Shown here: positions 63,068 to 64,000 of the stretch, in pieces
Numbering within the stretch: the first letter of the stretch is position 1
How the letters are laid out: every line of letters begins with the position of its first letter
NCBI GenBank assembly: GCA_964019165.1
Contig: OZ025270.1
Coordinates: 9,337,950 to 9,401,949, forward strand
Direction: 5' to 3'
Origin: Mastigias papua
Taxonomy: Eukaryota; Cnidaria; Scyphozoa; Rhizostomeae; Mastigiidae
Length of the DNA: 64,000 nt
Translations under genes and position numbers: made by a program
The notes under the pieces: generated by a model
Told to the model about the DNA's origin: nothing
Databases searched by the model: none
What the model saw: only the letters and a program-made list of their open reading frames with translations

Positions 63068-64000
63068 GTACTGTGAATAGGTTTATTTACCCTTCCATCT
63101 TATTGTATAACACTGATTTGATGCGAATTGTAATATAGCCGCCCAAACTTGTTGTAGTAGCCATTAGGAGCTGCCTTGGCGAGTCTCAAGCCTAATGTCC
63201 ATTTAGTGCAACCGTGCTATCCTACTTTCTCTCTGGCCTTTAATATTTGTGCTTTACCCAAGAGCTACAAACAATGGAATCAATCGAACGTGCTTTTCGG
63301 GCACTATATATGTATTTTAGCAAATCGTTTCATTAGGCCTTGAAAACGAGGACAAGTAGCGATCGATTGCAATAGACACAGAAAGTCTTTGGGTGCTAAT
63401 GCTGGAAGTATCTGAAACATTCATATCTCTGTACCACTTATATTTATGGGAGTTTTTCTGGAGCAAGCAAATCAAATATGATCTAAGAATTAAATAAATA
63501 CTTTTCCTCTCACCAGCCTGAGTTAGGACCTTTGGCCTTAATACTGTCGCTTTCAGTGGGGGAAATCTTATGGAATACCCTCAGTGATAATGCGGAACCC
63601 AGTGATGATATCTCAGCTTACAAAAAGGGCGTTAAATCATGGAGTTGGGATGACTGTTGCTATGTTATACTTTATAAGTTTTTTTGGATAATGCCAGTAG
63701 TGCATATATGTTATATATATTGTATTTTAAGTTGTTGTTGATTTGAATTAGCGAACGTTTTTGTTAACTATTGTAAATATCGACATGAAAGGACATTAAA
63801 TGGCATCAAGTGAATACCAAGTTTGGTGTATGGCCGACCCTGATATGATACCATTTATTCTTAGATGCCGCGCGATTATGATGTTCACCCCAATGTCATT
63901 CTATTATTAAAATAATGCTGACCCTAATGATTGTCCACCCAAGTATGGTGCCATTCCTGACCTATATCCAACCTTCACTTAACATTGGCTCCGATTTGTG
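63068..64000. other. PSMD1 intron 25, 5' part
   Basis: Begins with a GTACTG donor. No exon matching the next conserved PSMD1 segment (EAINLLEP-like) is present. An open frame at 63532-63741 follows an AG but has no PSMD1 character. Confidence 0.6.

Noticed and set aside
63532..63741. Candidate PSMD1 exon 26
   Set aside because: Encoded residues do not resemble the next conserved PSMD1 segment, and the frame does not continue from exon 25.

Overview
This is nuclear DNA from an intron-rich, AT-rich eukaryote, almost certainly an invertebrate animal. The evidence is GT-AG introns at codon positions that can be checked against conserved proteins, a Na+/K+-ATPase alpha N-terminus, animal-like PSMD1 and CBP20 proteins, and many LINE, Penelope-like, pogo-like and MITE remnants. 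A cnidarian or another early-branching or lophotrochozoan animal would fit the repeat content, but the species cannot be fixed from sequence alone.

Three protein genes can be supported. (1) 2075-2894, minus strand: the first two coding exons of a Na+/K+-ATPase alpha subunit; the rest lies left of the window. (2) 21243-25170, minus strand: a complete three-exon NCBP2 (CBP20, nuclear cap-binding protein 2) of 153 residues. (3) 25341-63067, plus strand: 25 coding exons of PSMD1 (26S proteasome subunit Rpn2), 681 codons, with the C-terminal exons beyond the right edge. NCBP2 and PSMD1 start head to head with only 170 bases between their ATGs, which suggests a shared bidirectional promoter. All PSMD1 exons join in frame; one intron (after exon 5) uses a GC donor.

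The 18 kb between the ATPase and NCBP2 holds no gene that I can support. It contains an (AC)87 array, a 10-bp minisatellite, two copies of a TA-flanked MITE, a LINE 3' end, a large fold-back element, and a SINE-like insertion with a 9-bp target duplication inside a tandem duplication.

The PSMD1 introns are full of transposon remnants: a LINE with RT motifs and a C-terminal restriction-like-endonuclease-type segment, another LINE tail, a pogo/Tigger transposase piece between inverted ends, a TTAA-flanked piggyBac-like MITE, hAT-like and other MITEs, and about a dozen long (TA)n arrays. The most interesting signal is a set of at least eight hammerhead-ribozyme-like cores (CUGANGA - stem II - GAAA). 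Four sit in one dispersed repeat family (one in an NCBP2 intron, three in PSMD1 introns; two of these form a 128-bp-arm palindrome). Four more are Penelope-like tails lying beside (TA)n arrays.
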